From Sternotherus odoratus (Eukaryota > Chordata > Testudines > Kinosternidae): DNA of 64,000 nucleotides. Below, piece by piece: positions 11,515 to 23,010 of the stretch. Under the pieces are notes generated by a model that ran no database searches, was not told where the DNA came from, and worked only from the letters and a program-made list of their open reading frames with translations. Each line of letters begins with the position of its first letter. The stretch's first letter is position 1. Position numbers and translations under genes: made by a program. The stretch is from positions 30,047,626 to 30,111,625 of the forward strand of contig JAVMKO010000004.1 of the NCBI GenBank assembly GCA_032164245.1, read 5' to 3'.

Positions 11515-12060
11515 ATAGAGCCCTGCAAACCCACGGATATCCACTTTATATTTGTGAACCATTTCTGTGGATACCAGTGCAGATGGGGATACAAATTTTG
11601 TATCCGCGCAATGGTCTGATGGTAAGAGTGGCAGGCAACTGTGAGACACCTCAGTGGAGATCCTCTGGCTGCCATGGGTGGAGGGGGGGAGGAACAGGGG
11701 GCTGCTTGGGCCCCATACCCAGGGCTGGTGAAGGGTCTGCCATGGCTCCGCACAGCTGACTGCCTGACTTTTACCCTGGCCAAACTGAGGCTTCAAGCCG
11801 CTGCCCTGGCTGGAGACGGGTTGGAGAGAGCCGCGCTGGCAGCTGTGGGGAGCTTGGGTCCCTCCACATGACCTGGGTGTGGACCCTGGGATACTGGACA
11901 GGGGAATGGCAGGTGGAGGGTTCGCTACAGTTCCCCACAGCTGCCAGTCCATCTCTTCCCTATCAAGCTCTGGTGAATATCTACAAATATCCACTCCCAC
12001 CGATAATTTTTGCGGATCGCATGCAGATACACATTTGTGTATCAGTGCAGGCTCAAGTTC
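11515..12060. mobile_element. Candidate MITE with 'ggatatcc'-rich ends
   Basis: The left part has gagccctgcaaac and ggatatccac and the right part ends tgtatcagtgcaggctc, so gagccctgc and gcaggctc could be short TIRs. Both ends share motifs such as acaaattttgtatccgcgc and atccactcccaccg. A clear TSD was not seen. The 202-codon frame on the minus strand is not recognisable. The class is unknown and support is moderate to low. Confidence 0.4.
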
Positions 12061-13328
12061 CAAAATGATGCATGATATTGTAATATCCAGGAACTATCAC
12101 ATTACATTGTTTTCAAGAATCAGCTAGTAAGAGAGTAGGAATACTGACAACAATGGAAACTTTACAGGCTAACCAACAAAAACCTAACTGTTCTATTTAC
12201 AAATAAATGTCAGCATTTTACTTCAGGAGAATGTGAGACACTACCCTTAAGGCAATGAAGTACACATTTGTCCCATCAATTATGGGATAAACTGTTTCTG
12301 GGATAAAAAAACCCCAACAATTCATGTTTCCCCACTATTGAACCTAAAATAACTAGTAAGCGCTCAGAAAACATACATGACAGTGAGCGGGGGGCGGGGA
12401 GGGGGGAGCCAGCAAGAGGTTGGGGGTGTAAATTAAAGAAGTGTCAAACCTGTTTGTTTAAACTGTAAAACTTCCAAAACAAACTACAGTAAACAAGTAA
12501 TTAATGAAGAGACTGTATTTGCTGGAATGAAAAGCAAGTTCACTAGTTCCCAAATGTTCTGTCCTTAACTATTAAGGGCTCTATTCGTTCTAGCCACCAC
12601 AGTATCTGATATTCAGCTGAGATTTCCTTTTAATGCCCAGACCATATAATTAAGGAAACACATCCAAACTTGAAATCCACTCAAGGATTTTGAAGTCTCC
12701 CACCATTGCTGAAATTGCCACATGTATTTACAAGTTACATTACAAAGTAAAAAATCGCAGCCAGATTATAAAAGTATGTGCATAGCTACTACTGTGATGG
12801 GTGACACAGACAAAGAAACAGAGCAGAGAAGTCTGCAGAATGATTCAGGCTGAGTCATTCAGAACTTGTGTTTCTATTTCTAAATTTGAGATAGCAAATG
12901 TAAGTAAAATGAATGTTCAAAGAGCTATTTATACTACTGAAAGATTTTAATGCATAATCAAGCATGATTTAAAAATATACATGATCTTTACTAACAACCC
13001 TGTTGAAGTACATATTGTGGCAGAACTAGGATTTATGTGTTTAAATTCTAAAATTGTACTTGAGGACTCCTGGTAAAGGGAAAGCTATTTTATACGGAAA
13101 CCCTTGCCCACACAAGATCTGATAACATCTAACTCTAAACTTAGGAGCTAAATATGAACCTCTGTGGGTCCCATCCACCCAAACAGCCATCACCCCACAT
13201 CAATCACTTTTGATATCCCAGGATGGAATTTCCCTAGACTTGAGCTGGTTTGAGATATAAGGCAATATATTAATAAAAGTAATTATCTTAAAGAACTTAA
13301 TCCAATGTGAAGATTGCAACATTTTTAA
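12061..13328. other. Intronic sequence, nothing recognised
   Basis: Unique-looking sequence. A short G-run segment near 12384-12412 is low complexity. No exon or repeat family was recognised. Confidence 0.5.
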
Positions 13329-13330
13329 GG

Positions 13331-13372
<42 letters not shown>
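13329..13372 (+). repeat. (GA)n microsatellite
   Basis: About 20 GA dinucleotides with one interruption (gaaaga). The two open frames across it are low-complexity RE/SL repeats, not genes. Confidence 0.95.
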
Positions 13373-14827
13373 CTTTCTCTAACATGTGACTGGGAAGCTC
13401 TCATAGGTGGGTGGGGAAGTCTACAGGACAGGCTGACAGGCAAGACCAAAGAGGTCACAGAAGGCTTTAGCCTGTGTGAGAATGTAAAGTCTTTGTTTTC
13501 TGCAGTATAAAATGAAATAGCCTTATCTAGCTTAATTTACAGTGAAGTCTACAGCTCAGATATGACATTCAGAGCAGTTTAATCATCTTCACCTATGCTT
13601 TTACATCTTTAAATAAAATAACTTGTTTTAAGAATGAACTGCTAGTTGTCTTGGGAAATTCCCCATCTCTCTCCAGAACAAGGGAAGACAAGTAGGCACA
13701 CTCTGCCCTCCACACCACAGGTCGGGCCAGCCCCATGTGGTTTGTGAGCTTAATTTAAGAGCACTCAGGATTTCTTCATTGTAAAGTGGAGTTGGAAGCA
13801 ACCACTTCCTGGGGATTACTCTGGGAGACCAAAAGAAGAGACAGCGGTAAAGCTGTCCTTGTAAATTTCCATACCTATATATAGCATAAAATGACTAGTT
13901 CTGTTCTTTTCCTTTCCCTGCATTTCTTTTCTTATTGAGACATTGCATAGAGAATATCTTGTGACAAGAAATAATGCAGAGAGTAGGCCTCTATATTCCA
14001 ATAATTTCCAGTTTAAAAATATTAATACTCTACTTCATATTAACGAAAAAGTTCTCATAATATAGGACTTGCTTGTTTAAATATCATAACAAAAGCTCTC
14101 AAACATGTAACATTTATAAAATGAGGAGCTTTGGAGAGAAAAAAATCAGAGGGGAAAAGTGTATTTCACTAGAATTTTTAAAATATGCAGCTGAATGATG
14201 TTAGTCTGCACTTGAATAATATTGATACCTTATCATTTACACAAAAAAGGTCATTTTTTCTCTCACTTGTCAGCAAAGATTCAATTTGCTCTAGTGAGAT
14301 TTCATATTATTCAGGTCATGTCCACTTAAGAAAGTTGCCCAGTTAAACCAGTGCAAGTCCTGAATGTCCACTCTAATTTCAATTTAAAAGTGATTTATAT
14401 CAACTTAAACTAAATGAATACAAGTCTTGCTTAAACAGAAATAAGCATCCACACAATTTTTTTGTGCTGTTTGTACTTTTAAAGTCACACCTTTAGTTAA
14501 ACTGATGTAGTTTATTGTGCAGACAAGCCCTAAGACTTCACTATTTACACAGTACGCTACAGTAAAATTTACTGTGCTGATAAATTGGATTGATTTCTGT
14601 GATCATATGCAACAACTCCAAATAAGAATTGCTAAGGCATGTCTGGGCAAGTCCCTGGCTGGCACAGGCTGGAAGGTTACAAAACAAAAGAGTAATGAAA
14701 TGTATTTAGTTAACAGGAATCTGGCATATTGTAAGATTACGCCAACTCATAATATAGATAGATCATGCATTCAGATATCACTAAGCAGGATTCTGCTGTA
14801 TTCCTTTTACGACCTTCAGAGATGGGA
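13373..14827. other. Intronic sequence, nothing recognised
   Basis: No recognised exon, RNA or repeat family. A 105-codon frame at 14517-14834 runs into the MIR and has no domain. Confidence 0.5.
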
Positions 14828-14945
14828 GGGATAGTCTAGAGGTGAAGACTCTGCACAGGGACTCAGGACAACTAGGTTCAATTCACAGCTCAGTCACATT
14901 TACTATGTGACCTTCAGCAAGTCACTTGACCTACCTACTCAGTCC
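14828..14945 (+). repeat. MIR / CORE-SINE with tRNA-like promoter boxes
   Basis: A tRNA-like head has box A tagtctagagg (14832-14842) and box B ggttcaattc (14875-14884). It is followed by the MIR core gtgaccttcagcaagtcact. This is a standard amniote tRNA-derived SINE and not a functional tRNA. Confidence 0.8.
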
Positions 14946-15075
14946 CTTAGCAACAGGATTTTAAAAAACAGGGGAAAAAACCAACAAAAAATGATCAGAG
15001 ATATCAACTCAACATTAATCCTCCAGGAACCTGCAATACCTGCTAACAAACAGTTCTAATAAAAATAGTAAACTG

Positions 15076-15508
15076 GAGATTTTCAGAGAGAGGGTGGATA
15101 GCTGTCTGTCTTGGATGGTTTAGACCAGGGGAAGGCAACCTATTGCACGGGTGCCGAAGGCGGCACGCAAGCTGATTTTTAGTGGCACTCTCACTGCTTG
15201 GGGTCTTGGCTACCGGTCTGGGGAGTTCTGCATTTTAATTTAAATGAAGCTTCTTAAACACTTTAAAAACCCATATTTACTTTACATACAACAATAGTTT
15301 AGTTTTATATTATAGACAAAGAAAAAGACCTTCTAAAAATGTTAAAATGTATTACTGGCATGAGAAACCTTAAATTAAATGAAGACTCGGCACACCATTT
15401 CTGAAAGGTTGCTGACCCCTGGTTTAAACACAACAAATCCTGCATCTTGGAGGAGGGTTAGACAAGATGACCCTTGTGGTCCCTTCTAATCCTCTGATTC
15501 TATGAAAT
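15076..15508 (+). mobile_element. CR1-type LINE 3' end, interrupted by a hAT MITE
   Basis: The left part (gagggtggatagctgtctgt) and the right part (agacaagatgacccttgtgg, then ccttctaatcctctgattct) fit a CR1-family 3' end terminating in ttctatgaaa. The two parts are separated by the MITE at 15126-15421. No reverse transcriptase is present; this is the usual short 5'-truncated copy. Confidence 0.75.
15126..15421. mobile_element. hAT MITE inserted in the CR1 tail
   Basis: The TIRs are caggggaaggcaacc and ggttgctgacccctg. The flanking 8-mers gtttagac (15118-15125) and gtttaaac (15422-15429) match at 7 of 8 positions. It is 296 bp with an AT-rich interior and no coding capacity. Removing it rejoins the CR1 tail. 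Confidence 0.88.
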
Positions 15509-15558
15509 AATATAAACTTAAAATATTGACTAAAGCAGGTACTATGGTATATAGTATA

Positions 15559-15857
15559 CAGCAGACTCTCGATTATCCAGGATTGGGTTAATCAGGATGT
15601 GGATTAACCAGGATGTCAAAAAAAAATATGCGTAAATCACTGGGCCAGCTCTGGCTTTGTTGCTGCCCCAAGAACAAATACCTCTCCCACCTCTCAGGGC
15701 GCAGGGCAGTCAGTGAACCAACACCCCCTCCCCCTGGTGCAGGGTGGCTGGTGAACCAACCACTCCCCCCATATTTCCCATGGATGGTGATTATCCAGGA
15801 TTTTATTAACCAGGATTAATTTTTTTCCTATCATTCTGGATAATCGAGAGTCTACTG
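15559..15857. mobile_element. Tigger-like MITE, copy A
   Basis: The TIRs are cagcagactctcgattatcc and ggataatcgagagtctactg, flanked by TA. The TIR sequence resembles pogo/Tigger elements (Tc1-mariner superfamily, TA target). It is 299 bp with the same interior as copies B and C (ctctggctttg, caccccctccccc, tatttcc). It has no transposase. Confidence 0.88.
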
Positions 15858-16306
15858 TAGTTACCATTGTTCAAACCAGAGTAAAATCATAGCGTTTTTC
15901 TGCCTATCATGACATTTATCTATTCCTAAGGTGCCTTATCACTGTGGCATCTAAGTTTTAAACGGCACATTCACAGATACTATGTAATAGGTATTAGACT
16001 TACATTGCCTTACGTTACTAAGGGTACCACAGAAATTGTAATATTGTAACATAAACCATAATAGTACATAATACATCAGACTACAGAAATATTGTAGCAT
16101 TTGTACTGCGGTAACCTGTACATTTGTAAATACTACCGTATGCTTTGACAATAGCTATAAACTTTCGGCAAAATACAACAAGAAGTTTTATTGTAGTAAG
16201 TGTTTTATTTAGATTATAGTAATTTTTTCCTTAGCATAGACGAAAAATACATATACCAAATGAGATAAACTAGAGTAGGCTCAGTATAGAGTAACTGAGT
16301 ATGCAG
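15858..16306. other. Intronic sequence, nothing recognised
   Basis: AT-rich sequence without a recognised family or exon. Confidence 0.5.
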
Positions 16307-16432
16307 GAATCAGAGAGGTAGCCATGTTCGTCTGAAATTGCAGAAGTGACAATGAGTCCTGTGGCACCTTAAAGAAACTAAAGTATTGAAGCATAAGCTT
16401 TCGTGGGCTAATACCCACTTCGTCGGATGCAT
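16307..16432 (-). mobile_element. Foldback-family monomer with hammerhead-like fold (copy 1)
   Basis: On the minus strand the unit starts tgcatccgacgaagtggg and ends in a diverged form of agactaacacggctacctct...gattc. Positions 16388-16426 form a hammerhead-like fold: ccgacga, a stem gtgggt/gcccac with loop atta, gaaa, then the tiny stem gc-ttat-gc followed by tt. The same unit occurs at 28900-29107, 36047-36125, 36835-36961 and 59320-60149. Penelope-like elements are known to carry minimal type I hammerheads with a very short helix III, so I assign it there by inference. Deviations are U4 to C in the core and one extra A before stem II. Confidence 0.65.
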
Positions 16433-17648
16433 GCACTCTTATGGGAAAATGAATTTTTTAAATATAAGTACAGTTTATCAGCATATGGGGGGGGGGAGGA
16501 GATAATACTGTTGAAAAACATGCTCCTTACATCGCCACCCGAATTCAACAGGAGTCAAGGTGTTCTCAGCACCTCTGAAAATTAGGTCTCCCGATGGGCA
16601 ACCAAATATGAGGTACCCAAAATCGGGGTCTCTTAAAAATACTGGGTTTATGGAGTATATCTGACAAAAGTCTAGGAAATCTGGGTGACCATATCCTGGG
16701 TTGTGAGACCATGTCTTTCACATTTCATACACTCACATCATAACATATCACACAGTCCTGGCTATCTTGAAATTGATAAGTTTCATCATCGGACTAATTC
16801 ATGGTCAGCCAGATCTGATTAGATCTCCTGGATGGAATTCTGAAAAGGCAGCAATGCACTAAGCTACAACATTCAGATCTAGAATTAAGTTTCCAGTGCA
16901 CCAAAATTCAGGGATATTTGGACTGGAAATTTTGGTTCACACCCATTTCCAAATATTAGGTGAGATCTTGATTTTTTTCACCACAATGTACAGGAAGGTG
17001 GAGACAAACATCATCCAGAGGAAGGATGTAGAGGGGAGTCGGGGACTAGGTGGTAATGCTGGAAAAAAACAACTTTTCAAATCTGTACAGATATCAGGAG
17101 GCGTAAATCAGATATTTTTTTCTGCATCGTCCACACAAGAGGAATCTTTTACTTGGAAAGTGGAGAGGAATGAAGGATAAAATACATTTTAAAAATGAAA
17201 ATGTTCCTTGAGCACAATTATTTAGCTCTAGATCCTATAGTTGCATATTAAAAATCAATTCCAACATAGAAACAGGGAAAGACAAAACAATGAAGGTCTT
17301 TGCCTTTCTTGTAGTATAGACTTCATGTTCAGATCAAAATATTGTACCTCTTAAGGCTCTGGATGTTTGGTTTTAGAAAGCATCAACTATATCCAAGTTT
17401 TATAAGAAAAATCAGATCCTGTTGTAGGCATGTTTCTGATAGTTATTTGTTGCCCTGACATTATATGTGAGAAATTTTACCGTTAATCATACTATTGCAA
17501 TGAACATAACTGCCAGAGAAGTAGCTGTCTAGAGTGGGATCTTGCCAATCATGTAAGGATTTGTCAAGCTGCTGAATGGAACAATTACCCTGATTATCAT
17601 CCATCTGAACATAGTGTTGGATGTTTGAATTTCTTCCCCATGTAAATA
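16433..17648. other. Intronic sequence, possible ancient repeat fragment
   Basis: The part around 16540-16590 (gtgttctcagcacctctgaa) recalls an ancient amniote interspersed repeat. The rest is unrecognised. A run of G at 16487-16495 is low complexity. Confidence 0.35.
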
Positions 17649-17804
17649 CACTGGATCCTCGCTATAGCCGCGTCGCTATAGCACGGGTTTGCATACAGCG
17701 CTGTCGTTGCCATTGATCCCAAATTTAAATATTTAAATTGGGATCCATGGCAACACATCCCCGCACATGGATCCCAAACCTCGGGCTATAGCAAGGGTCC
17801 AGTG
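17649..17804. mobile_element. TA-flanked MITE with 'gctatagc' ends
   Basis: The TIRs are cactggatcctcgctatagc and gctatagcaagggtccagtg, flanked by TA on both sides; 156 bp. The middle is itself palindromic around aaatttaaatatttaaatt. This is consistent with a Tc1/mariner-type MITE. Confidence 0.85.
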
Positions 17805-18518
17805 TATTACTTTGCAAGAAAAAACAGGTTGAATTTTTATAAAATATTACTTTCCCTATTTGAATATGGAAGGGATTAAAATAGTTATAAACTACAATTC
17901 TTTCAAATTATTAGAGCCTAGTTCAGCAAAGTACTTAAGTATATACCCAACTTTAAGCACAATGGGACTACTTGCATAGTTATAGGCAGGCATGTAACTT
18001 TAAATTCTCTTGGGTCAAGTTTTCAAGCTTTCTTCTGCACCCACATTGGCTAGAAACATAAATTTTTTTTTTCAAAAATTGAAGTTGAGATTCTCCCTTA
18101 AATCTTTTGACTTGAATAGTTACGATACACAATAAAATTATAAGTTGGCTACACTGTCAGCATAGCATTATCTATAGCCTATGTTACGACAACTTTCTTT
18201 TTTAAGAGTGAGATTAAGAACCCATGAGTCATGTTGGGGAGCAGTTACTCACTAGTCAAGTTCCAAATCCATATGTCTGTATAACAACACAGCTTAGAAC
18301 TAGTTAGGCTTTCTAAATTTTCACTCAAAGCCAAAGTATATCACTTTCAAAATGGGGAAAATAAAAACATACCATCAGAGACTGTGATTGAGAGACAACT
18401 ACATTTCTTGGAATCTGAAAGTATCTGGCTTTTTTACTTGTGTCCAAATTAATCTGGGATCTCACAACAAGCCCCTCCTCTAGTATGCACTATTTCGAAT
18501 ACAGGTATAGCATTTTAT
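17805..18518. other. Intronic sequence with an ancient repeat fragment
   Basis: The part 17911-17985 (tagttcagcaaagtacttaa, then aagcacaatgggactact) resembles an old amniote repeat also hinted at in 63003-63110. Nothing else was recognised. Confidence 0.4.
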
Positions 18519-18526
18519 ACTTACAT

Positions 18527-18868
18527 CAGGGTTTCTCAAACGGGGGGTCGCGAGCTCCTGCCGCCGCCAGCACCCCACCGCAGCTGCTGGGGCCGCAGCC
18601 GGCATCCCACCCGTGTGCATGGCGGGAACCGGGGCCGCAGCCAGCAGCCGACGCGCGCGGCGGGGACCAGGTATGGGGCTGCGCCGAGGACCGGATATGG
18701 GGCCGCAGCCGGCAGCCCGCACGCGTGGCGGGGACCAGGTACAGGGTGCAGCGGGGTCTGTGCCTGCACTGAATGCAGAAGTATTGAAGTCGGCGGACAT
18801 GAAGGGGTCGCGCCACGCCACCGGAGCAGCAAAAGGGGTCGCGGTCTCAACAAGTTTGAGAACCGTGG
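18527..18868. mobile_element. hAT MITE with exact 8-bp TSD
   Basis: The ends cagggtttctcaaac and gtttgagaaccgtgg are inverted with a few mismatches. The flanking 8-mers are identical, acttacat (18519-18526 and 18869-18876). It is 342 bp; the GC-rich interior contains repeated forms of ggggaccaggtatggggctg, so a short internal tandem structure exists. The overlapping 90-110-codon frames on both strands are compositional. Confidence 0.9.
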
Positions 18869-18889
18869 ACTTACATCCTAAATACTTCC

Positions 18890-19000
18890 AGGCAGGGCCC
18901 TCTCTTTTCTTCTCTGTTTGTACAGCACCTAGCCCAATGGGACCCTAATCAATCACTGGGCAACCCAGGCACTACTGTAGTTTAAATAAATAAATAAATG
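18890..19000 (+). repeat. LINE (L2/CR1-type) 3' end with (taaa)n tail
   Basis: The sequence tgtacagcacctagcccaat followed by gggaccctaatcaatcactg and aaataaataaataaatgg fits a conserved LINE 3' end seen widely in reptiles. The exact family is not certain. Confidence 0.6.
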
Positions 19001-19477
19001 GAGCTGGAAAAATAATTACATTTAGTAGGTAGAATTGTCCTCTAGAATAAGCCTGTTGATTTTCAAATGTGACTGTTTAGAGACTGACAGCCTAGTACTG
19101 CAAAAAGCTAGCTCACATGAGCAAAGGATCAGGCTCTAATCTCAAAAATATACTGTAGCCACACTCTAGTTTATACCCTACAAGAAATAGCAATTTCAGA
19201 CTAAATATATCCAATTACATAAAGGTCCTTGCAATCTACATTTGTCCAGATACTAATTTCAGTTATGTGCATGTCTTTAAAAATCCACTACATTTCCCTC
19301 AAAACAAACTGTGTTTAGTCTCTATAAGGGGCGCTTAGGAAGTATTGAAGTCTAGCATAAACTTCATATTCAAAAGATGCTTTTAATTCAAAAAGTATGT
19401 TTAAAACTCAAAGCTTTATTCTCTTCAAGGTCGTGTGTGTGCGCGTGTATACTTATTAGCATATTACATTGTCAAGT

Positions 19478-19565
19478 CATTGGGACCAGGACTGTAAGTT
19501 TCTGTGTGTGTACCTGGCCAATCTGGTTGTCTTTTAGGATGGCTTCCAGTCAATAAATAATAGTA
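19478..19565 (+). repeat. Diverged second copy of the L2/CR1-type 3' end
   Basis: The motif order (gggaccaggactgtaagttt, tgtgtgtacctggcc, cagtcaataaataatag) parallels the copy at 18890-19000 with heavier divergence. Confidence 0.4.
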
Positions 19566-19849
19566 GTACATATTTCTGGCTGCTCAATAAAACTCTTCCA
19601 AACCTGTGAAGTGTTGGTGTAAATAGATTCAAAATCTTTCTTTGTATTTTAAAATAGGAAACCTCACAATGATATTCGTTTTGAAACCACCAAAAATACA
19701 AATAAATATTCACATCTATACATCTACATCATTGTAATTTACATAGGTAGTTGTTGGTTTTTTTGGCAAACTCAATAATAAAAATATTACCATGAAAAGT
19801 GGTATTTGTGTTTGTTAATATCACTTTTCTCAGCAAGTCCCAGGACAAA

Positions 19850-21184
19850 TTAAGCTGGGAGGGGGGGGATGTTCAGAGTCAGAGCAGTGGGGGACATGGT
19901 GGGATGGAGGGGTGGATGTGGATGTGGAGCCAGGAAAACAGTGAGATCCAGGGGCGATGGGAACAGGGGGCATGGATGCGGGACCAAGAGAAAGGAGGGT
20001 GATTGGTAAGCCGTGCAGCTGGAGTTAGGGATTGGCGCCCATTGCCGTGTGGCTGGGGATCAGTGCCAGACGTGCCAAACCCATGGGAAAATAAACACAG
20101 AAATTTGGCTTGTTTTTGGCTGAACTGGCTTATGAGATGCTTGTTTTCTAGTTTTTGGCTTGTAGCTTGTTGCTACTTTTTTAAAATTTAATTTGCACCT
20201 GGCAAGCAGGGACAAGGAAGGGAAAGGATCAGGAGTGCACAGCAGACTCACCACAGTCCCAAACTGGGGATCTAGTCACATAGACTGTTGTGGTTCTTAG
20301 GAATTGGCTTGTTTTGAGATGGGATTAGCTTGATTTCTGGCATATTGTGAAAGTCGGGGTGCTTTTTTACCACATGGAAGTTGGAAACTGGTCAATGCCC
20401 ATGGCCGGAGCCTGTAGCTAGGGGTAGGCACTGCACAGCTGGGGAGGGGGTCAGTGCACACACCTGGAGCAGGAGCTGCATGGTTGGGGCAGGGAGTTGG
20501 AGCTAATGCCTGCCATCATGTAGCCAGAGCCCGGACTTGGGTGCTGGAGCCCGGGACCGCATGGCTGAATCATGGGGCTGAAGCCAACGTCTGTTGCCGC
20601 ACACACGGGAATTCGCACACACGAGGTACAGAGACTGGCATCTGCTGCCACTTGCCTGGGGCCAGAGATCGGCACTCGGAGCCAGCAGCTAGGACTGGAG
20701 GTCGGAACATGTGGCTGGAGGTTGGTGTCTGAAGCCAGTGGGGTGCGGGGTCAGTGCTGTGTGACCGGCATCAAGTGGCCAGAGACAGAGATTGGAGCCT
20801 GAACTGAAGCCCTATAGGCCCAAAGGCCAGGGTCGCATGGCTAGAGCTGGGGTCAGCACCTGAAGCCCCGCAGCCAAGTGCTGGTGCCTAAAGTTCTATG
20901 GCTGGAAGCCTGGTCTGCACAGCCAGGCTCCCTAAGTCCCACCGCTGAAGCCCACCTCCCAACCACCCCAGACCTGTATCCCGAGCCTCATTCGCCCAAG
21001 TAGAGAACTTATGATGTCCTGCAGCACTGTGCCCCACCAGTCTCCAGGGGCCATGCAGAGGTGTGCATCCAGGAGGAACAGGGAAGGAGGGGCCATTGCT
21101 TAGCAACCCGCACTCTCCATCACCGCTCAGGAAACTATCGTGGCTGCAAGGAAACCCCCTGGTGGCCGCATTTGAGAAACGTTG
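19850..21184. repeat. GC-rich degenerate tandem region ending in a hAT-type terminus
   Basis: From about 20400 to 20900, variants of ggctggagcc, gcccgaagcc and gggtcagtgc recur about every 35-45 bp, forming a decayed array. The block ends at 21166-21184 with gccgcatttgagaaacgttg, which resembles the right terminus of the hAT MITEs here. The left terminus and TSD were not found. Overlapping frames here are compositional. Confidence 0.5.
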
Positions 21185-22470
21185 GTTTAGTGCACAACAG
21201 GAAGGGAGAGTGATGGAGAAACAGGGAGCCTCTTTCCTCTGTATAAGCTGCAGGGCAAGATCTCGGCACAGCACCAGAACTGCACAAGGAGGTAGTTCTA
21301 GATAATACTTTGACTAGCATACAATGATTCCCAAAGTTAGTGGCTTTACCCAGCAAGAGTTCTTTTGTAGAGATTGAACTGGGCAGAATCTCTCCTCCCT
21401 TTTGCCAGTAAACAATACTTGCAATAAAAACGGTTTACTTCATAGTCCTTTACAGTATGATATTTCTTAGAATCTTATGCATATACAGTCTTCCGTACAT
21501 CTCTGAAGGTAGCAAAATGCCTATCTGAAAGGTTTAAGAGACCAAAAACAAACAAATAAAAAGGATCATTTCCATATTTGGTCTCCTACTTCCAGCTATC
21601 AGTGCTCTGCAGCCAAGTGCCATACAACAATGTCAAAAATAGCGAACAGAAAATTTCCACTAACCTAGATAAACAAATGCTTCTAGAATCAATCAAAATG
21701 ACATTGAAGCAGATTCAATAACTTAATAAATCATAAGACTGTGGGGCAGCTGGAACATTTCCATAATGGTGTCATTCTGGCACTGCCCATTGGGATGGGA
21801 CTCAAACCCATCCATCTGTGAAAGTTCTTGAGTCAGCACAGTTCCCTCTTTATCAATGAACTATCACGACAATTCACTTCCACCTATGTCCAGAACCACA
21901 GACAACTATAAATAACTTGATTTTTATGGCATGCCACTATGCAAATGAGTGATAATTCCAAGTGACTGAAAAAGTTATTTAAAAACGGAGGCAGGAAAGG
22001 CATATTAATCTACCAGATGACAAACTGCAGGCTTGTGATGAAAAATTGTCATCATATTTTAACCTCTGTTCACTGTGGGGGGCTGGAAATTAATTAGCTC
22101 TGTAGCAACCTACATAGAACTTGGAAGGAAGAAGCTGCAGGTGAGAAGAGTAAGCCAGTCTGTATGCACAAGACCTAAATGCTAGCTGCAGCTTCAGAAT
22201 CTCTGTACACAGTTCTCTTCATTAAGAGCCAGTTTAGTTTTAGAAAAATGGAGTCCTTTCAGGTTATTACCCAGGTGTGTTACATGAAACATAGTGGCAG
22301 TGGGTCAGTTATGAGACACAATAAGGAAGAGAATGTGATTAACAGGCAATCAAAGTAGCACTCAGATCAAATAGGCAGCATGGAGGAACTCAGATTCCTG
22401 AAAAAGCTGGATTTACAGACAAAAGCTTTGCATGAGCATGAAAATGATATAAGGAAGAATTGAATCTGTA
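21185..22470. other. Intronic sequence, nothing recognised
   Basis: No exon, RNA or repeat family was recognised. Confidence 0.5.
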
Positions 22471-22478
22471 TATGGAAC

Positions 22479-23010
22479 TTAAGGGGAATAAGATAAATAA
22501 AGATAAAGCTTTTTTATTACCTCATTGGTAAAAAGAGATACAAAGTGAGTGTGATACTGTTGCCAAGTATAATGCCCAAAATGCTGGAAAAGCAGATGAA
22601 AGATTCTGATGAGTACTATGATCCCAGATAGAATGAGACTTTTTTTAAAAAAAATCCAAAAACCAAGAAGCAGAAGGAAGAATAGATGTCTGACAGAGCT
22701 GGGAATTCTGCAATCCACATGTAATTTTTGAGACATTTAAGATTCCCAAATTAAGGATATATTCCCCAAAGAATCCCATAATTCCAGATAATAGAGAAAA
22801 CAAATCTAACCCTAGAGAAATGCCTCCAAATATGCTCAGCTGTCTAGGTAATGCATCAAAATAATGATAGCCATTAGCATAAAACAAGCACACTGGCTCA
22901 AGCAATCCAGGAAATACGACAGAGATAGATTGACCAAGAATGTAGGCATACATGGTCCAGTATGCAGCATGAAAGACAGGAAGAAAAATGTACATCCAAT
23001 TAGCTGTCAT
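22479..23010 (-). other. Unrecognised open reading region with membrane-like composition
   Basis: Two overlapping minus-strand frames (22645-23010, 121 codons from an ATG; and 22479-22736, 85 codons) together read as a hydrophobic, aromatic-rich protein. Segments such as WMYIFLPVFHAAYW, LSIFGGISLGLDLFSLLSGI and HLFFLLLLGFWIF could be membrane spans. I do not recognise the family. A frame change between the two suggests a decayed processed copy or a chance run. It directly abuts the DIRS remnant on the other strand at about 23011. Confidence 0.3.

Noticed and set aside
11455..12063. 202-codon minus-strand frame
   Set aside because: It lies within a candidate MITE, overlaps other frames, and shows no recognisable motif.
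14828..14945. Possible tRNA gene
   Set aside because: Box A and B are present but there is no cloverleaf, and the MIR core follows; it is a tRNA-derived SINE.
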